From Candidatus Dependentiae bacterium (GTDB taxonomy: Bacteria; Babelota; Babeliae; Babelales; RVW-14): a DNA stretch of 64,000 nucleotides. The stretch's first letter is position 1. Every line of letters begins with the position of its first letter. Both the position numbers and the translations under genes were made by a program. This document shows, piece by piece, positions 27,419 through 36,136 of this stretch. Under the pieces are notes generated by a model, which was not told the origin of the DNA, ran no database searches, and was given only the letters and a program-made list of their open reading frames with translations. Where the stretch lies: the NCBI GenBank assembly GCA_018266175.1, contig JAFEAY010000025.1, forward strand, positions 1-64,000. Direction: 5' to 3'.

Positions 27419-28183
27419 ATGAAGTACACGGTCAAACAGTTAGCACAGCTTTCAGGGGTGAGTATCAGGACACTCCATTGGTACGATGAAATAGGACTAC
27501 TCAAGCCAGGATGCTATGGAGCCAATGGTTATCGCTACTACGAGGAAAAGCAGCTGATGTTGCTGCAGCACATTTTATTTTTTCGTGAACTTGGGTTCTC
27601 TTTGGACGATATCAAAAAGCTTCTTTTAACGAATGACTTTGATCAAGTCAGGGCTCTTTATGCGCATAAAAGGGTTCTAGAAGAAGATATCGCTCGTAAA
27701 CAAAAGTTGATTACGACCGTCGAAAAAACAATTTTATACCAGAAAGGTAAACAGACTATGTCAGACAAAGAATTATATTATGGCTTTGATAGTACTCGGC
27801 AAAAAGAGTACGAACAGTACATCGTAAAATACCAGGGCCTTACAGCCGAAGATCTTTTGATTGAAAGCAAAAAGCGTACTGCAAAATGGGACAAAGACGA
27901 ATGGGATATGGTCAAAAACGAAGGCGACGCAATCCATAAAGCACTTGCTGTTGCAATTGATAAAGGACTAAGCCCTGAATCTGATGAAGTACAAGTAATT
28001 ATTCAGCGCCATTACCGGATGGTAAACAGCTTTTATGATGCCACTCAAGAGCTGTACATAGGATTAACGCAATTGTACGCCGAGCATCCTGATTTCAAAA
28101 AGTTTTTTGATGTATATCATCCAAAAATGATTGAATTTATTGGTAAAGCAATGAAATTTTATGCACACAAGAACTTAAAGTAG
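27419..28183 (+). CDS. MerR-family regulator with TipAS ligand-binding domain
   Basis: The product is 254 residues. Residues 1-70 form a MerR helix-turn-helix (YTVKQLAQLSGVSIRTLHWYDEIGLLKP, shown here in its family pattern), followed by the dimerisation helix and a C-terminal TipAS domain (about 130-250) that in TipAL binds thiopeptide-like or other bulky compounds. The ATG at 27419 matches the usual MerR N-terminus; an in-frame ATG at 27356 would lie inside the promoter. It is autoregulated by inference from the 19-bp-spacer promoter just upstream. No target transporter or enzyme lies next to it. A strong hairpin follows at 28216. Confidence 0.85.
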   Translation: MKYTVKQLAQLSGVSIRTLHWYDEIGLLKPGCYGANGYRYYEEKQLMLLQHILFFRELGFSLDDIKKLLLTNDFDQVRALYAHKRVLEEDIARKQKLITTVEKTILYQKGKQTMSDKELYYGFDSTRQKEYEQYIVKYQGLTAEDLLIESKKRTAKWDKDEWDMVKNEGDAIHKALAVAIDKGLSPESDEVQVIIQRHYRMVNSFYDATQELYIGLTQLYAEHPDFKKFFDVYHPKMIEFIGKAMKFYAHKNLK

Positions 28184-28215
28184 CTTTTAAAAATTATGTA
28201 GAGAGGAGTTCTTTT

Positions 28216-28241
28216 CAAGGGGTCAGTAACTCGACCCCTTG
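28216..28241. terminator. hairpin between convergent genes
   Basis: CAAGGGGTC (28216-28224) and GACCCCTTG (28233-28241) form a perfect 9-bp GC-rich stem. TTTT flanks it on both sides, so it can serve the MerR gene and the minus-strand gene that ends at 28278. Confidence 0.7.
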
Positions 28242-28277
28242 ATCAATTTTACCAGATGAGCCCGAAAATATCGGATT

Positions 28278-29321
28278 TTAGTTCAAGATATAAGAAATAT
28301 CCATTCTATCAACAGAAGAGCTTTTATCTCGAATGGCTTGAAAACTATTGATAAATCCTTCAATAAATTTCTTAAAATCCTCATCACTGATCTTTTCTTT
28401 TTCAAGCTTAAGTTTTTCAATATCAAATATTTCGAAACACCTTGAATGAATTGCCTCCCAAAAACCTTGAACATCTTCTTTTGCATGAACTATTTGTAAA
28501 AGAACATTCATAACAAATGCCTCTATTTGATCTTGTCGTAACTTGGCATCACTATTCACCAAAAAAACTCTCTGAGGGTTTACGATTAAACTCATACCAT
28601 TGATCGAACTGCCATTACCTGGCAATTTATTGCAAATTCGCTGCAAATAGTCAGCATACTGATTCACTGTTAATTCTGGGAAAACAGTATTCAACTTTAT
28701 CGCACATACCTTTAAAAGATTCTGATAAAAATGGTCGCATGATTCAGCACGTCTGATTTTATTAAAGTCTGATATCAAAGCAAGAAGCTTCTCTTTATCT
28801 TTCATATTAAAAAAATGATCACACATATTTTTAAAATATGAGGGCAAATGTAATGAATCCTCAATCATAAAAGATGAAAGAGTCAAAAAAGTTGCAAAAA
28901 TCGACGCCGTAATGACCTCAACATCCTGATCTTGCTCAAATAGGTTTGCCAAATTTTTTGCCCAGGGTAATACCGTTTCTACATGATAACTAACAAGATT
29001 ATGGCGTCTATCATCCTCAAGACCAATCGACTCGTCATACCTATTACCGTATTTATTATCGCTACTATTATTTACAAAAGGAGTTTGGCTCGCAGTTTCT
29101 TTTTTGCTTTTTGTCCTTGTTTGCGTAAGATCAACTTCTGCTTTTTTGCGGCTTCTTTTACCCGAACTATTGTTATTGTTGTTGTTATTGTTGTTACTGT
29201 TATTTCCAGACGCAAGGCACTCAACAATCTCTATTCCACTACCCTGCATTGCACGTACTGCTTTGAAGCCAGACAAAAAATAGATCAAAACATATAAAAA
29301 CAATCTCAAAAAAAATTTCAT
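28278..29321 (-). CDS. secreted asparagine-rich protein of unknown function
   Basis: This 347-residue protein has a signal peptide (MKFFLRLFLYVLIYFLSGF, cleavage near VRA) followed by a low-complexity stretch with an uninterrupted run of nine Asn (about residues 43-51) and a basic segment GKRSRKK. From about residue 95 on it is predominantly helical with no recognised domain. An extended -10 promoter lies about 60 bases upstream. Asn runs and basic patches also occur in the ankyrin protein at 3179, so this is probably another exported, host-directed protein. That is inference. Confidence 0.6.
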   Translation of the reverse strand: MKFFLRLFLYVLIYFLSGFKAVRAMQGSGIEIVECLASGNNSNNNNNNNNNSSGKRSRKKAEVDLTQTRTKSKKETASQTPFVNNSSDNKYGNRYDESIGLEDDRRHNLVSYHVETVLPWAKNLANLFEQDQDVEVITASIFATFLTLSSFMIEDSLHLPSYFKNMCDHFFNMKDKEKLLALISDFNKIRRAESCDHFYQNLLKVCAIKLNTVFPELTVNQYADYLQRICNKLPGNGSSINGMSLIVNPQRVFLVNSDAKLRQDQIEAFVMNVLLQIVHAKEDVQGFWEAIHSRCFEIFDIEKLKLEKEKISDEDFKKFIEGFINSFQAIRDKSSSVDRMDISYILN

Positions 29322-29378
29322 ATAAGAACATTCGCTATTTTTTATGATTAAAACATATTAAGCCAATTTTAAAACGCA

Positions 29379-29387
29379 ATTATATCA
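29379..29387 (-). promoter_or_regulatory. extended -10 promoter element
   Basis: On the minus strand the sequence reads TGATATAAT, a consensus extended -10 box, 58 bases before the ATG of the Asn-rich protein gene. No good -35 box is visible, which extended -10 promoters do not need. Confidence 0.4.
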
Positions 29388-29452
29388 TGAAAATTGTTAC
29401 TTTTCATTTTTTCAACTTCAACAGATATCTTATATCCTTCAGAAATTTAAAT

Positions 29453-29492
29453 TTTATGCTCAAGTTGAACAAAACACCATCTTGAGCATAAA
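29453..29492. repeat. perfect 12-bp inverted repeat upstream of ATPase gene
   Basis: TTTATGCTCAAG (29453-29464) and CTTGAGCATAAA (29481-29492) lie immediately before the promoter of the gene at 29573; the half-site ATGCTCA recurs at 29509. This suggests an operator. Confidence 0.55.
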
Positions 29493-29495
29493 TTA

Positions 29496-29524
29496 TTGAC
29501 TCGACTTCATGCTCATAGTATCAT
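29496..29524 (+). promoter_or_regulatory. promoter for ATPase gene
   Basis: TTGACT (29496-29501) and TATCAT (29519-29524) with a 17-bp spacer, about 50 bases before the ATG at 29573. An inverted repeat abuts the -35 box. Confidence 0.55.
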
Positions 29525-29572
29525 AATAATGATATTAAGCACAAAACGTGACTTGTGTGATTTAAGGAGTTT

Positions 29573-31006
29573 ATGGCATTAAAACCGTTTATTGGTCGCA
29601 AACAAGAGCTCGAAAAACTTAAAGCCCTTCAACGCAAAGCTATTCCCAGCCTTGTTGTCGTTAAAGGACGTAGACGCATTGGAAAAAGTAGATTAATTGC
29701 CGAGTTTGCAGCTCAAACCCCCAAGCAAAAACTCTGGAATTTTGCTGGCCTTGCTCCTCAGGATGGTATGACCGCACAAACCCAGAGGGATCATTTTGCA
29801 CAACAACTTACTTTATTTTTAAAAATACCACCTCTGACCTTTAAAGATTGGAGCGATGCCTTTGAGCATCTATCACTACACCTGCATGAAGGCGACATTG
29901 TCCTTTTTGATGAAATCTCTTGGATGGGAACTCAGGACCCAAGCTTTATTCCTAAACTTAAAGCCTGGTGGGACAAGCAAAAGATCTCCATTATTGTTGT
30001 ATTCTGCGGATCTGTCTCTACCTGGATTGAGGAAAACATCCTCAAAAGCACAGCTTTTTTTGGCCGAATAACCTTAACCATAACACTTGAGTCTCTCTCT
30101 ATTTCTGAAAGTGCCCATTTATTAAAGCTAATGGGTTTTCAAGGATCAACCTATGATACCTATAAACTTCTTGGAGTACTCGGAGGTATTCCTTGGTATT
30201 TGGAGCAAGTCAGTCCCGGAATGACTGCCGATAACCTTATTAAACAATTATGCTTTGAAAAAGATGGTCTTCTTGTTTTGGAATTTGAACGTATCTTTCA
30301 TGATCTTTTTAATGGCAAAGGTGCTGCTTACAAAAAAATATTAGACTCTCTCAAAGATGGCATGAAAACACTGGCGCAAATTCGCCAAGATATTGATTTT
30401 GCACACAGCGGAACACTGAGTCATTTGATGGACCATTTGATCATTGCTGGGTTTGTAAAAAAACAAAGCCTATGGTCATTTAAGACCGCTCAGCCTCTTA
30501 AACAAAGTCTATATCGCATTTGCGATCCGTATATGCGTTTTTATTTAAAAGTCATCCAGAGTCACCGAGCTAAAATTGATTTAGGAGCTTTTGATGAAAT
30601 AGCGTTATCGCAGCTTCCAGCATTTGAGGCTCATCTGGGATTACAGCTTGAGTATCTTCTTTTACAAAATCGAGCTCTTCTCTTAAAATCTATTGGAATC
30701 TCTGCAGCCGACGTACTCTGCGATGGTCCCTACAGACAATCTCAAACAGCAAGCGCAAAAGGATGTCAAATTGATTATCTGGTGCAAACATTTACAAAAA
30801 ACTTGTTTGTGTGCGAATTTAAATTCAAACGACGAGAGCTCGAAACAGAGGTTATTCAGGATATGCAAAAGAAAATAAAAGCTTTAAAAATTCCACGCGG
30901 TTATGCCGCGGTTCCTATCTTGTTTCATGAAGGCGGTGTTGCTTCATCCGTTGAAACTGCCGGATATTTTTATCGCGTTATTGATATCACAGATTTTTTA
31001 ATGTAG
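29573..31006 (+). CDS. archaeal-type ATPase with C-terminal DUF234/nuclease-like domain
   Basis: This 477-residue protein has Walker A GRRRIGKS (32-39) and Walker B VLFDEISWM with Asp113/Glu114, followed by a winged-helix region (about 250-320) and a C-terminal segment with IDYLV and VCEFKFKRRE. The last part fits the PD-(D/E)xK-like core of DUF234. The family is common in archaea and scattered in bacteria, and its role is unknown. AAGGAG precedes the ATG closely. Together with the DUF4143 ATPase 2.4 kb away it makes two unrelated ATPase-nuclease-like genes in one region. Transfer into this genome is likely but not shown. Confidence 0.8.
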   Translation: MALKPFIGRKQELEKLKALQRKAIPSLVVVKGRRRIGKSRLIAEFAAQTPKQKLWNFAGLAPQDGMTAQTQRDHFAQQLTLFLKIPPLTFKDWSDAFEHLSLHLHEGDIVLFDEISWMGTQDPSFIPKLKAWWDKQKISIIVVFCGSVSTWIEENILKSTAFFGRITLTITLESLSISESAHLLKLMGFQGSTYDTYKLLGVLGGIPWYLEQVSPGMTADNLIKQLCFEKDGLLVLEFERIFHDLFNGKGAAYKKILDSLKDGMKTLAQIRQDIDFAHSGTLSHLMDHLIIAGFVKKQSLWSFKTAQPLKQSLYRICDPYMRFYLKVIQSHRAKIDLGAFDEIALSQLPAFEAHLGLQLEYLLLQNRALLLKSIGISAADVLCDGPYRQSQTASAKGCQIDYLVQTFTKNLFVCEFKFKRRELETEVIQDMQKKIKALKIPRGYAAVPILFHEGGVASSVETAGYFYRVIDITDFLM

Positions 31007-31015
31007 CCCGTAACT

Positions 31016-31522
31016 TCACTGATTGTCCATTAAGAATCTCATGATTTCATGATGGCCTTCATTGACCGCAAGATCAAATGGGGTTTCGCCCTCTTTATTT
31101 GTTATTGCCCAATCAGCACTATTGTTTACAAGTAATTCCACAATATCCTGATAACCTGCAACTACTGCATGGTGAAGCAATGTGTTGCCTTGAGCATCTT
31201 GCTCATTAAGGTCAGCTTGATTGACTACCAAATCCATAACTTGATCAAATAAATCTTGATGAGTTACATCAGCATTGCTCTTGTCGTTTTCATGAGAATC
31301 CGCTTGATTAATTTTGCGAACACTACCGCGCTCAAAAAACTCAGTATTGTTATAGAAACTTTCTAGCCCCATTTGCTTCTGCAACAACAAGTGTTCATCC
31401 TGATCACTATCATCTTCTTCAATAAACGTTTCTAACGTACGCTTCATTCCGTATACTTCTTCACGTGAAAAAACAACGATCAATGCAAGCGATAATGCGA
31501 AAATTTTCTTATTTTTTTTCAT
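31016..31522 (-). CDS. small secreted ankyrin-repeat protein
   Basis: The predicted product is 168 residues from the ATG at 31522 (MKKNKKIFALSLALIVVFS), which gives a typical signal peptide; an upstream in-frame start at 31582 would bury it. An acidic linker is followed by two clear ankyrin units at the C-terminus: DAQGNTLLHHAVVAGYQDIV then NKEGETPFDLAVNEGHHEIM. No strong ribosome site is visible. It ends nine bases from the convergent ATPase gene. Protein binding is the expected role, with a host partner inferred. Confidence 0.75.
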   Translation of the reverse strand: MKKNKKIFALSLALIVVFSREEVYGMKRTLETFIEEDDSDQDEHLLLQKQMGLESFYNNTEFFERGSVRKINQADSHENDKSNADVTHQDLFDQVMDLVVNQADLNEQDAQGNTLLHHAVVAGYQDIVELLVNNSADWAITNKEGETPFDLAVNEGHHEIMRFLMDNQ

Positions 31523-31685
31523 AGAAATTACAATAACTTTAAGAATGTTAAACAGATGTATAGCGTGAAAAATAATAGCCATGCAGTCATACGCCCAGCC
31601 TACGCCTTTTTCTAGAAAAGTTTATTTTTTATTTATATCAAGCCACTAAAGAACTGGCCGGGCCAACCGTAGCCTTGGCGAAGGT

Positions 31686-31777
31686 TGGTGGAGAGAGTGA
31701 GATTCGAACTCACGATTCCGGTTCCCCGGAATGACGGTTTTCAAGACCGTTGCATTCAACCGCTCTGCCATCTCTCC
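31686..31777 (-). tRNA. tRNA-Ser (anticodon TGA)
   Basis: The minus strand folds as a class II tRNA: acceptor GGAGAGA pairs with TCTCTCC, anticodon loop CTTGAAA, a long variable arm with CCGG/CCGG pairing, and T-loop GTTCGAATC. A CCA end is encoded (31686-31688). It reads TCA-type serine codons. Confidence 0.95.
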
Positions 31778-31918
31778 AATAGATGCTTTTTGATTTCAAT
31801 ATTTTTTGTGTTTGGTCCAACTAAAAAATTTATTTAATAATTCATTTAAAAAGCTGGCCGTGCCATACGAAGCCTCCTGGCTCACCATAGCTTAAAAACA
31901 ACGGTGGCTGGCGGAGTA

Positions 31919-32010
31919 TGGTGGAGAGAGAGGGATTCGAACCCTCGATCCGGGTTTCCCCAGATACTCACTTAGCAGGCGAGCGCTTTCGACCCCTCAG
32001 CCATCTCTCC
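31919..32010 (-). tRNA. tRNA-Ser (anticodon GCT)
   Basis: The minus strand gives a class II tRNA with the same acceptor stem GGAGAGA/TCTCTCC, anticodon loop CTGCTAA, a long variable arm and T-loop GTTCGAATC. ACCA follows the stem. It reads AGC/AGT serine codons. Confidence 0.95.
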
Positions 32011-32044
32011 ACACAAATTTTTCAAAGACTCATTTCATAAAAAG

Positions 32045-32118
32045 TGCGCCCAAGAGGAGTCGAACCTCTAACCGTCAGATTCGTAGTCTGATACTCTATC
32101 CAATTGAGCTATGGGCGC
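32045..32118 (-). tRNA. tRNA-Arg (anticodon ACG)
   Basis: On the minus strand acceptor GCGCCCA pairs with TGGGCGC, the anticodon loop is CTACGAA and the T-loop GTTCGACTC. No CCA is encoded. ACG is normally deaminated to ICG to read CGN codons, which needs a TadA enzyme encoded elsewhere. Confidence 0.95.
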
Positions 32119-32233
32119 ATGTTGATTTCAATTTAAAGACATGATATCTATAAATTCGAGTTCAGTATAAAACATATAAAAATAAATGTCTCGCTTTTTT
32201 GAAGCTGTTTTAAAAAAATATTAAGGACCTCGT

Positions 32234-32518
32234 ATGTCAGTAATCCTTGAGTGTAAGGTCGTTCCCAGTTCTGGAAAGCAGGAATTTGTGCGTGATAAAG
32301 CCGGTATCCTCAAGTGTTTTCTTAAAAGTGCCCCCGAAAATGGCAAAGCAAATAACGAACTGATTAAACTTATTAGTTCACTTTTACGGCTTCCCACGGC
32401 GCAAGTTACTATACTTCAGGGCCATACCGCACGAAAAAAAGTAATTAAAATTGATATTGATGCAACACTTAATGAAGTGCTTATGCGATGTGGGATTGAG
32501 ACACAAACATCTTTTTAA
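32234..32518 (+). CDS. DUF167/YggU-family protein
   Basis: This 94-residue protein matches the small YggU/DUF167 family across its length: KVVPSSGKQEFV at the N-terminus, the conserved LKSAPENGKANNELIKLIS segment and ILQGHTARKKVIKI. The family is nearly universal in bacteria and has no settled function. AAGGACCTCGT before the ATG is a usable ribosome site. It is followed after 10 bases by the pilC-like gene, so the two are probably co-transcribed. Confidence 0.85.
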   Translation: MSVILECKVVPSSGKQEFVRDKAGILKCFLKSAPENGKANNELIKLISSLLRLPTAQVTILQGHTARKKVIKIDIDATLNEVLMRCGIETQTSF

Positions 32519-32528
32519 GGATGAACCG

Positions 32529-33749
32529 ATGACCGAATACCACTGGACGGGAATAGATACCAATGGAATACAAAAAAAGGGTAAAGCGTTTGCCCATTCC
32601 GTAGAGTCTTTACGCCAAGATCTTTATAACCAGGGAATTGCACTCCTCCAACACCGGCAGCCACGCCTGAAGCAATTTCTAACCTATCGCATCAGCACCA
32701 AGACCATATCGCTCACCAATCTGGCTGCTTTTTTTGAACATATCGGTATTTTGTTAGAAAATGGAATTCCGTTAGTTAAAGCACTCCAAACCTGTGGTGA
32801 TCAAACATCAAATCAAGAGCTGAGGCAGCTTATTGCTGGCCTTATCCCCGATGTTGAAAAAGGAAAAAATTTTGCTCAAGCTTTTCAAGCCCATGCCCCC
32901 TATCTCCCTTTTTACGTACACTCACTCCTTACAATTGGTCAACAAACAGGATCTTTGGGCGCCATATGTAAAAATTTGAGTGAACATTTGAACGCAAACC
33001 AGGCACTCAAACGTCGCGTTAAATCCACCTTGATGGTTCCTGCAATTACCGCCGTTTTTGCGCTTGCAGTCACGCTGCTCATTCTTGTATTTATAGTTCC
33101 CCATTTTGAACAACTTTTTCAGTCTTCACGCATGAGCCTACCGATACTTACACAACGCATATTTTTTATTAGTTCTATAATTCGTTCCTCATTTGGCATC
33201 GGAACAATAGTTTTTTTTGGGCTTGGGCTTATTGCGCTTCCTCGACTGATTCCCACAACACAACTCAAAAAATGGGTATATAGAATTGGTTCCACAATTC
33301 CATACGTTAAAAATATTTTGGGCATGTCAATTTCACTCACTTTCCTAGAGACACTGAGCCTCTATTCAAAAACAGGACTCCCACTTATTCAAAGCCTTGA
33401 GGCAGCACAAACTATTATTACTCACCCTCAATTCAATGCAGATATACAAAAAACAATTACCTTGGTTACCCAAGGGAGCTCACTTGAACAAGCTCTTCAA
33501 CTATGCTCACCGACACTCTGTAGCCCCACGGTGATTTCACTGATTGGGGTTGGCCAACAAACAGGAAATATAAATATGATGCTTCAAAAATCTGTTTTGT
33601 GGCAGCACAGCGAGCTTTCAAAAAAGCTTGAAATGGCAAGCACTCTTGCAAATCCTCTGCTCATGATTATTCTTGGCGGCGTAATTACCACACTATTGAT
33701 CACTATTTATCTACCCATTTTTAACATGGCACTCATTCCGCCACTATAA
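32529..33749 (+). CDS. type IV pilus / type II secretion inner-membrane platform protein (PilC/GspF family)
   Basis: The product is 406 residues from the ATG at 32529; AAGGATGAACCG lies just before it, while the earlier in-frame start at 32451 lies inside the upstream gene. It has two T2SSF domains (about 70-190 and 270-390), each with the family pattern FFEHIGILLENGIPLVKAL and LYSKTGLPLIQSLEAA, and three transmembrane segments (about 170-195, 220-240, 375-400). PilC/GspF proteins form the platform on which the extension ATPase drives pilin or pseudopilin assembly. No other pilus or secretion gene is in the window, so the rest of the system must lie elsewhere. Confidence 0.85.
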   Translation: MTEYHWTGIDTNGIQKKGKAFAHSVESLRQDLYNQGIALLQHRQPRLKQFLTYRISTKTISLTNLAAFFEHIGILLENGIPLVKALQTCGDQTSNQELRQLIAGLIPDVEKGKNFAQAFQAHAPYLPFYVHSLLTIGQQTGSLGAICKNLSEHLNANQALKRRVKSTLMVPAITAVFALAVTLLILVFIVPHFEQLFQSSRMSLPILTQRIFFISSIIRSSFGIGTIVFFGLGLIALPRLIPTTQLKKWVYRIGSTIPYVKNILGMSISLTFLETLSLYSKTGLPLIQSLEAAQTIITHPQFNADIQKTITLVTQGSSLEQALQLCSPTLCSPTVISLIGVGQQTGNINMMLQKSVLWQHSELSKKLEMASTLANPLLMIILGGVITTLLITIYLPIFNMALIPPL

Positions 33750-33840
33750 AATTAATATAAAAAATTATGCTTTTACCATCACAACATCTTGACGTAATCC
33801 TCCTTTCTGGTACCCTTTAACGGTGATTGAAATCTTATAT

Positions 33841-33927
33841 GCCGAAGTGGCGAAATTGGTAGACGCACGGGACTCAAAATCCCGCGGTAGCAATACTGTG
33901 TCGGTTCGAGTCCGACCTTCGGCACCA
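33841..33927 (+). tRNA. tRNA-Leu (anticodon CAA)
   Basis: GCCGAAG pairs with CTTCGGC; the anticodon stem CGGGA/TCCCG encloses CTCAAAA, giving anticodon CAA for TTG codons. There is a long variable arm, T-loop GTTCGAGTC and an encoded CCA. Confidence 0.95.
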
Positions 33928-34073
33928 TACTGCGCTCAAGCTTCGTATGGCTGGGCCGCTATGAACAAACGCTCTCTTGTTGTAGCTCATAATTAAACGC
34001 AATCACACCAAAAGTAAATGAGCAAAGGCAGGCCATCAGTTCTCATGATTACCAGAGTGCCCGGAGCATTAAT

Positions 34074-34427
34074 ATGCCAGCTGATTCTTGTATTTTCTGT
34101 AAAATAATTAATCGCACAATTCCAAGCAGAATCGTTTTAGAAAATGATTCTGTTATTGTCATCAAAGACATTGCCCCAAAAGCACCAATCCATAATCTTA
34201 TTTTGCCCAAAAAACATATCAAAGATATGGTAAGCTTCACTCCTGATGATGCATCACTTGTTTGGAGTATGACACAAGCGGTACAAGAACTTGGAATTAA
34301 TGTTGCTCCAAACCGTGCATTTAATCTTATAGTTAATAATGGAGCCGCCGCAGGACAACTGGTTTTCCATGTGCATTGGCACTTTTTGGCAGGTAAAAAT
34401 CTTTACTCAAGCGAGTTTTCACTGTGA
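34074..34427 (+). CDS. HIT-family (histidine triad) nucleotide-binding protein
   Basis: This 117-residue protein has the HIT fold of the HINT branch: N-terminal CIFCKII, the strand-helix HNLILPKKHI, and the triad HVHWH with His99, His101 and His103. HINT proteins hydrolyse nucleoside phosphoramidates or AMP-lysine. GGAG lies seven bases before the ATG. Its TGA overlaps the GTG of the next gene by four bases, so the two are translationally coupled. Confidence 0.9.
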   Translation: MPADSCIFCKIINRTIPSRIVLENDSVIVIKDIAPKAPIHNLILPKKHIKDMVSFTPDDASLVWSMTQAVQELGINVAPNRAFNLIVNNGAAAGQLVFHVHWHFLAGKNLYSSEFSL

Positions 34428-35377
34428 GAAGAAATTCTAGATTAAGACAACTCTTAGTCCCACTCCTGATCTTAGGAGTTGCTTTTGGCATTGTATTAGG
34501 GATTTCATATTATACCCTGTACAATCTAACAACCACCAAACAACGCCTTTTGTACGGCAACCGCATCTCAGACCTTGCTCAAGAAATTCGCGACGAGCTT
34601 TTGAAACGAGATAATTTTCGCGAAGTAGAGTTTCCATCCAAAGATAATTTAAAACTTTCTGGAGTCTTCGTTGCAGCTCAAAATCCTGTTGCAAACGTTG
34701 TCCTATGCCATGGGTACCAAGGAAGCAAAGAATTTATGTATGGCTACTTGGATCTTTTTCCTCGCTGCAACATTTTACTGTTTGATTTTCGCGCTCATGG
34801 AAAAAGCGAAGGAACGATGACTTCGATTGGCGTTCTTGAAAGCCGAGATGTCATTGGTGCGGTTCGCTATTTAAAAGAAACAACACAACAATCTCATCCT
34901 GATAAAAAAATTCCACTCATCATTCTTGGTGTTTCTATGGGCGGCGCTGCTGCACTCAAAGCGGCTGAACTTGAACCAAATTTGTGCGATGCACTTGTTG
35001 TTGATTCTATTTTTTGCACACTGCGCACAGTTATGGCACAAGTTTTTTCCCTCAAAACAGGGCTACCACACTTCCCATTCTTTGCGGTCATTACACGCTT
35101 GTTTAATTACTTCTTGGGATGCGACCTTGACACCATGAGCCTTATCCAGAGCGTTCAAAAAATTACACATCCTATTTTATTCATTCATTCCTGCAATGAT
35201 AGCTTTATTGAACCAAAGCATTGTCTCACCCTCTATTCACATGCATCCAGTGAACGTACCAAGATCTGGATTGGGCCAAAATGTCAGCATGGCTGGCTTC
35301 ATACCTACTACCCAGAAATATACCGCAGAAAAGTTGTTCGTTTCTTGCAAAAAAACGTTCCTGGCTATCAGGCTTAA
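34424..35377 (+). CDS. membrane-anchored alpha/beta hydrolase
   Basis: This 317-residue protein starts with an uncleaved-looking membrane anchor (about residues 9-32) followed by an alpha/beta-hydrolase domain facing the periplasm. The oxyanion region is CHGYQGSKEF, the nucleophile elbow GVSMGG with Ser171, and the acid and base are probably Asp259 (SCNDSF) and His289 (CQHGWL). This fits the YqkD/Bem46-like subgroup of unknown substrate. The GTG start overlaps the HIT gene. Esterase or peptidase activity is likely. Confidence 0.85.
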   Translation: MRRNSRLRQLLVPLLILGVAFGIVLGISYYTLYNLTTTKQRLLYGNRISDLAQEIRDELLKRDNFREVEFPSKDNLKLSGVFVAAQNPVANVVLCHGYQGSKEFMYGYLDLFPRCNILLFDFRAHGKSEGTMTSIGVLESRDVIGAVRYLKETTQQSHPDKKIPLIILGVSMGGAAALKAAELEPNLCDALVVDSIFCTLRTVMAQVFSLKTGLPHFPFFAVITRLFNYFLGCDLDTMSLIQSVQKITHPILFIHSCNDSFIEPKHCLTLYSHASSERTKIWIGPKCQHGWLHTYYPEIYRRKVVRFLQKNVPGYQA

Positions 35378-35538
35378 ACCTAAAATCTTGGATTTACCCG
35401 TTAAATCGTGGCCTCAACATTTTTACTGCACTCTCTTTTTTAAATATATTTATATATGAAATTATTTACTTAAGATTCTCTTATTTGATATAAATAAATA
35501 TAGGTATTAAATTTTTCTATTAAATAAGGAGAGCAAGT

Positions 35539-36054
35539 ATGAATAAATATAAAGCATGTATGGTTATTTTAACGCTCTGCGTAGTATCAATGAGTAATCG
35601 TACAGTTCTGGGAAAATCCAGTTACCTTATCACCCAAACAAGTCAATTTCATAATAATAGTATGTTAAATAGACTAATTCTTGCTCAAATTCTTTCTAGC
35701 GATAAGCAACAAAAAAGCTCTGAAACGACCAAAGATCAGCCTATTTCAGAGTATAAAAATCTTCCACGCCTTAACAAAAGCGAATACGTTACGGAGTTAG
35801 TCGGTCGGCGATTAACTCTTCAATCTTCATTCGGATATCTTAAACAATTACTCAAAGCCGTCATGTATCTAGACCATCGAGTTCGAATACTTGAAGGCAA
35901 AGAGGGAATCGGAGCGCCTCTTCTTAAAGAAGTGAAGAATGTCCGTGATGCTCTTAAAAAAATAACTGTCACGGATAATCCCGTAGTTGAAACCCAAGCT
36001 GCAACTGTTGCCCAAACTCCGGCAGCTCAAGAAGCATCTGATAGTCAGGATTAA
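35539..36054 (+). CDS. small secreted protein of unknown function
   Basis: This 171-residue protein has a signal peptide (about 1-25, ending TVLG), then a central helical region (about 85-140) that could form a coiled coil, and an Ala/Thr/Gln-rich tail. No family is recognised. AAGGAGAGC precedes the ATG at good distance, and a strong terminator follows at 36071, so it is a single-gene unit. About 160 AT-rich bases upstream must contain its promoter, but no clear pair of boxes is visible. Confidence 0.6.
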   Translation: MNKYKACMVILTLCVVSMSNRTVLGKSSYLITQTSQFHNNSMLNRLILAQILSSDKQQKSSETTKDQPISEYKNLPRLNKSEYVTELVGRRLTLQSSFGYLKQLLKAVMYLDHRVRILEGKEGIGAPLLKEVKNVRDALKKITVTDNPVVETQAATVAQTPAAQEASDSQD

Positions 36055-36070
36055 GACTTCGATAAGCTTT

Positions 36071-36124
36071 GAAGGAGAAAGATGCTCTACACCTTTTCTA
36101 GAGAATCTTTCTCCTTCGCTTTTT
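36071..36124 (+). terminator. strong rho-independent terminator
   Basis: GAAGGAGAAAGAT (36071-36083) pairs perfectly with ATCTTTCTCCTTC (36105-36117), followed by GCTTTTTAT. It ends the preceding small secreted-protein gene. Confidence 0.85.
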
Positions 36125-36136
36125 ATATCAAAAAAT

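Noticed and set aside
32451-32529. Longer N-terminus for the PilC-like protein
   Set aside because: It would overlap the YggU gene throughout, and the ATG at 32529 has its own ribosome site.
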